Source: Clostridiales bacterium
GTDB lineage: Bacteria > Bacillota > Clostridia > Oscillospirales > Ruminococcaceae
NCBI GenBank assembly: GCA_003150405.1
Contig: QAMM01000008.1
Location: 9,454-73,453, forward strand
DNA: 64,000 nt
Direction of reading: 5' to 3'
Made by a program: the position numbers and the translations under genes. The notes below the pieces were generated by a model, which did not search any database, was not told the DNA's origin, and worked only from the letters and a program-made list of their open reading frames with translations. Below are positions 63,562-64,000 of this stretch, piece by piece (position 1 is the first letter of the stretch; the number at the start of each line of letters is the position of its first letter).

Positions 63562-63590
63562 TTGACAAAAGAGGATGGCTGTGGTAAAAT
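63562..63590 (+). promoter_or_regulatory. rrn promoter P2
   Basis: TTGACA (63562-63567) with TAAAAT (63585-63590), spacing 17. The region between the boxes resembles P1 (GATGGCTGTGGTAA versus GAGGGATGTGGTAA), as in tandem rrn promoters. Confidence 0.85.
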
Positions 63591-63799
63591 AGAGAACAGT
63601 CGCCTGAGAGAGAAAGCGGCAGACGAACCTTGAAAATTAAACAATGAAAGCGAACGAAATAAACCCGTTAATTCGGTGAAACAAAGGTTTCACGAACTAA
63701 CAAGATTTCGAAAGAAAAGACGTTAGTAGTTCTATTGAGATGAAAAGAATCATCTTAAGGATATGATTTAAAAGGGCAGAAATGTTCTTTAAATACCAT
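63591..63799 (+). other. rrn leader region
   Basis: Transcribed spacer upstream of 16S rRNA. A segment CCTTGAAAATTAAACAATG resembles the conserved antitermination and processing leader of clostridial rrn operons. No gene is present. Confidence 0.6.
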
Positions 63800-64000
63800 A
63801 TTTTTAAGAGTTTGATCCTGGCTCAGGACGAACGCTGGCGGCGCGCCTAACACATGCAAGTCGAACGGAGTTTTTAAGACCAATCTCTTCGGAGTGCGGT
63901 TTTTGAAACTTAGTGGCGGACGGGTGAGTAACACGTGAGCAACCTGCCCTTAAGAGAGGAATAACGTTTGGAAACGAACGCTAATGCCTCATAACATAAC
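63800..64000 (+). rRNA. 16S ribosomal RNA, 5' end (cut by window edge)
   Basis: AAGAGTTTGATCCTGGCTCA begins at 63806, the universal 5' region, followed by GACGAACGCTGGCGGC and CACATGCAAGTCGAACGGAG, then GTGAGTAACACGTGAGCAAC. The exact mature 5' end is estimated from the E. coli offset. The V1 sequence fits Oscillospirales-type Clostridia by recollection. Confidence 0.97.

Overview
The window is from a Gram-positive, spore-forming anaerobe of class Clostridia, most likely order Oscillospirales (the old Ruminococcaceae / Clostridium cluster IV). The evidence is the 5' end of a 16S rRNA gene at the right edge, a SpoIIID-like sporulation regulator, a CotJC-like coat protein, a type III glutamine synthetase, an ECF vitamin-transporter module, strong GGAGG ribosome binding sites, many TTG/GTG starts, and roughly balanced base composition. 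I cannot name the genus. No plasmid, phage, insertion sequence or CRISPR array is visible; this is ordinary chromosome.

Layout. 1-6 kb: an aldo/keto reductase, a shrunken relic of a second copy, a DUF4867 protein and a heterodimeric ABC exporter. 6-13 kb: a complete phosphate regulon (pstS-pstC-pstA-pstB-phoU and a PhoP/PhoR-like two-component pair) behind a promoter with 11-bp-spaced Pho-box-like repeats. 13-30 kb: housekeeping genes (spoIIID, a DUF368/PopT-type lipid carrier transporter, rpsO, pnp, ruvCAB, glmM, an rRNA-methyltransferase-like gene, ecfA1-ecfA2-ecfT-truA, a DUF5711 protein, cvpA, clpE), then a four-tRNA operon (Gly, Arg, His, Gln). 30-46 kb: accessory carbohydrate genes (MFS transporter, Gfo/Idh oxidoreductase, AraC/GH4 pair, AraC/GH127/GH5 cluster, Fe-S aldo/keto reductase) interspersed with glnA(III) and an ECF sigma/anti-sigma pair. 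46-53 kb: a full trpEGDCFBA operon under a tryptophan T-box. 53-55 kb: a methyltransferase and the CotJC-like gene. 55-62 kb: a BTAD-domain regulator, a transglutaminase lipoprotein and a compact type IV pilus/type II secretion-like cluster. 62-64 kb: metA on the minus strand, then tandem rrn promoters and the start of 16S rRNA.

The stretch most worth attention is 55.2-62.4 kb. It encodes a GspF/PilC-like membrane protein, four single-span pilin-like proteins whose N-termini lack the usual prepilin cleavage motif or keep only part of it, a PilT-type ATPase as the only ATPase, and an unrecognised 159-residue protein. They sit next to a transcription factor that appears to carry a degenerate GGDEF-like C-terminus and a lipoprotein with a Ser/Asp/Glu-rich stalk and a transglutaminase domain. 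No PilB, prepilin peptidase or PilM/N/O is present locally. Other points are a PstS with its two halves in permuted order, a Pho-box array, a pstS-pstC intercistronic hairpin, two decayed genes (aldo/keto reductase and MarR-like), and inverted repeats at the AraC-associated promoters.

All calls come from reading the sequence and from remembered family features; no database search was run.
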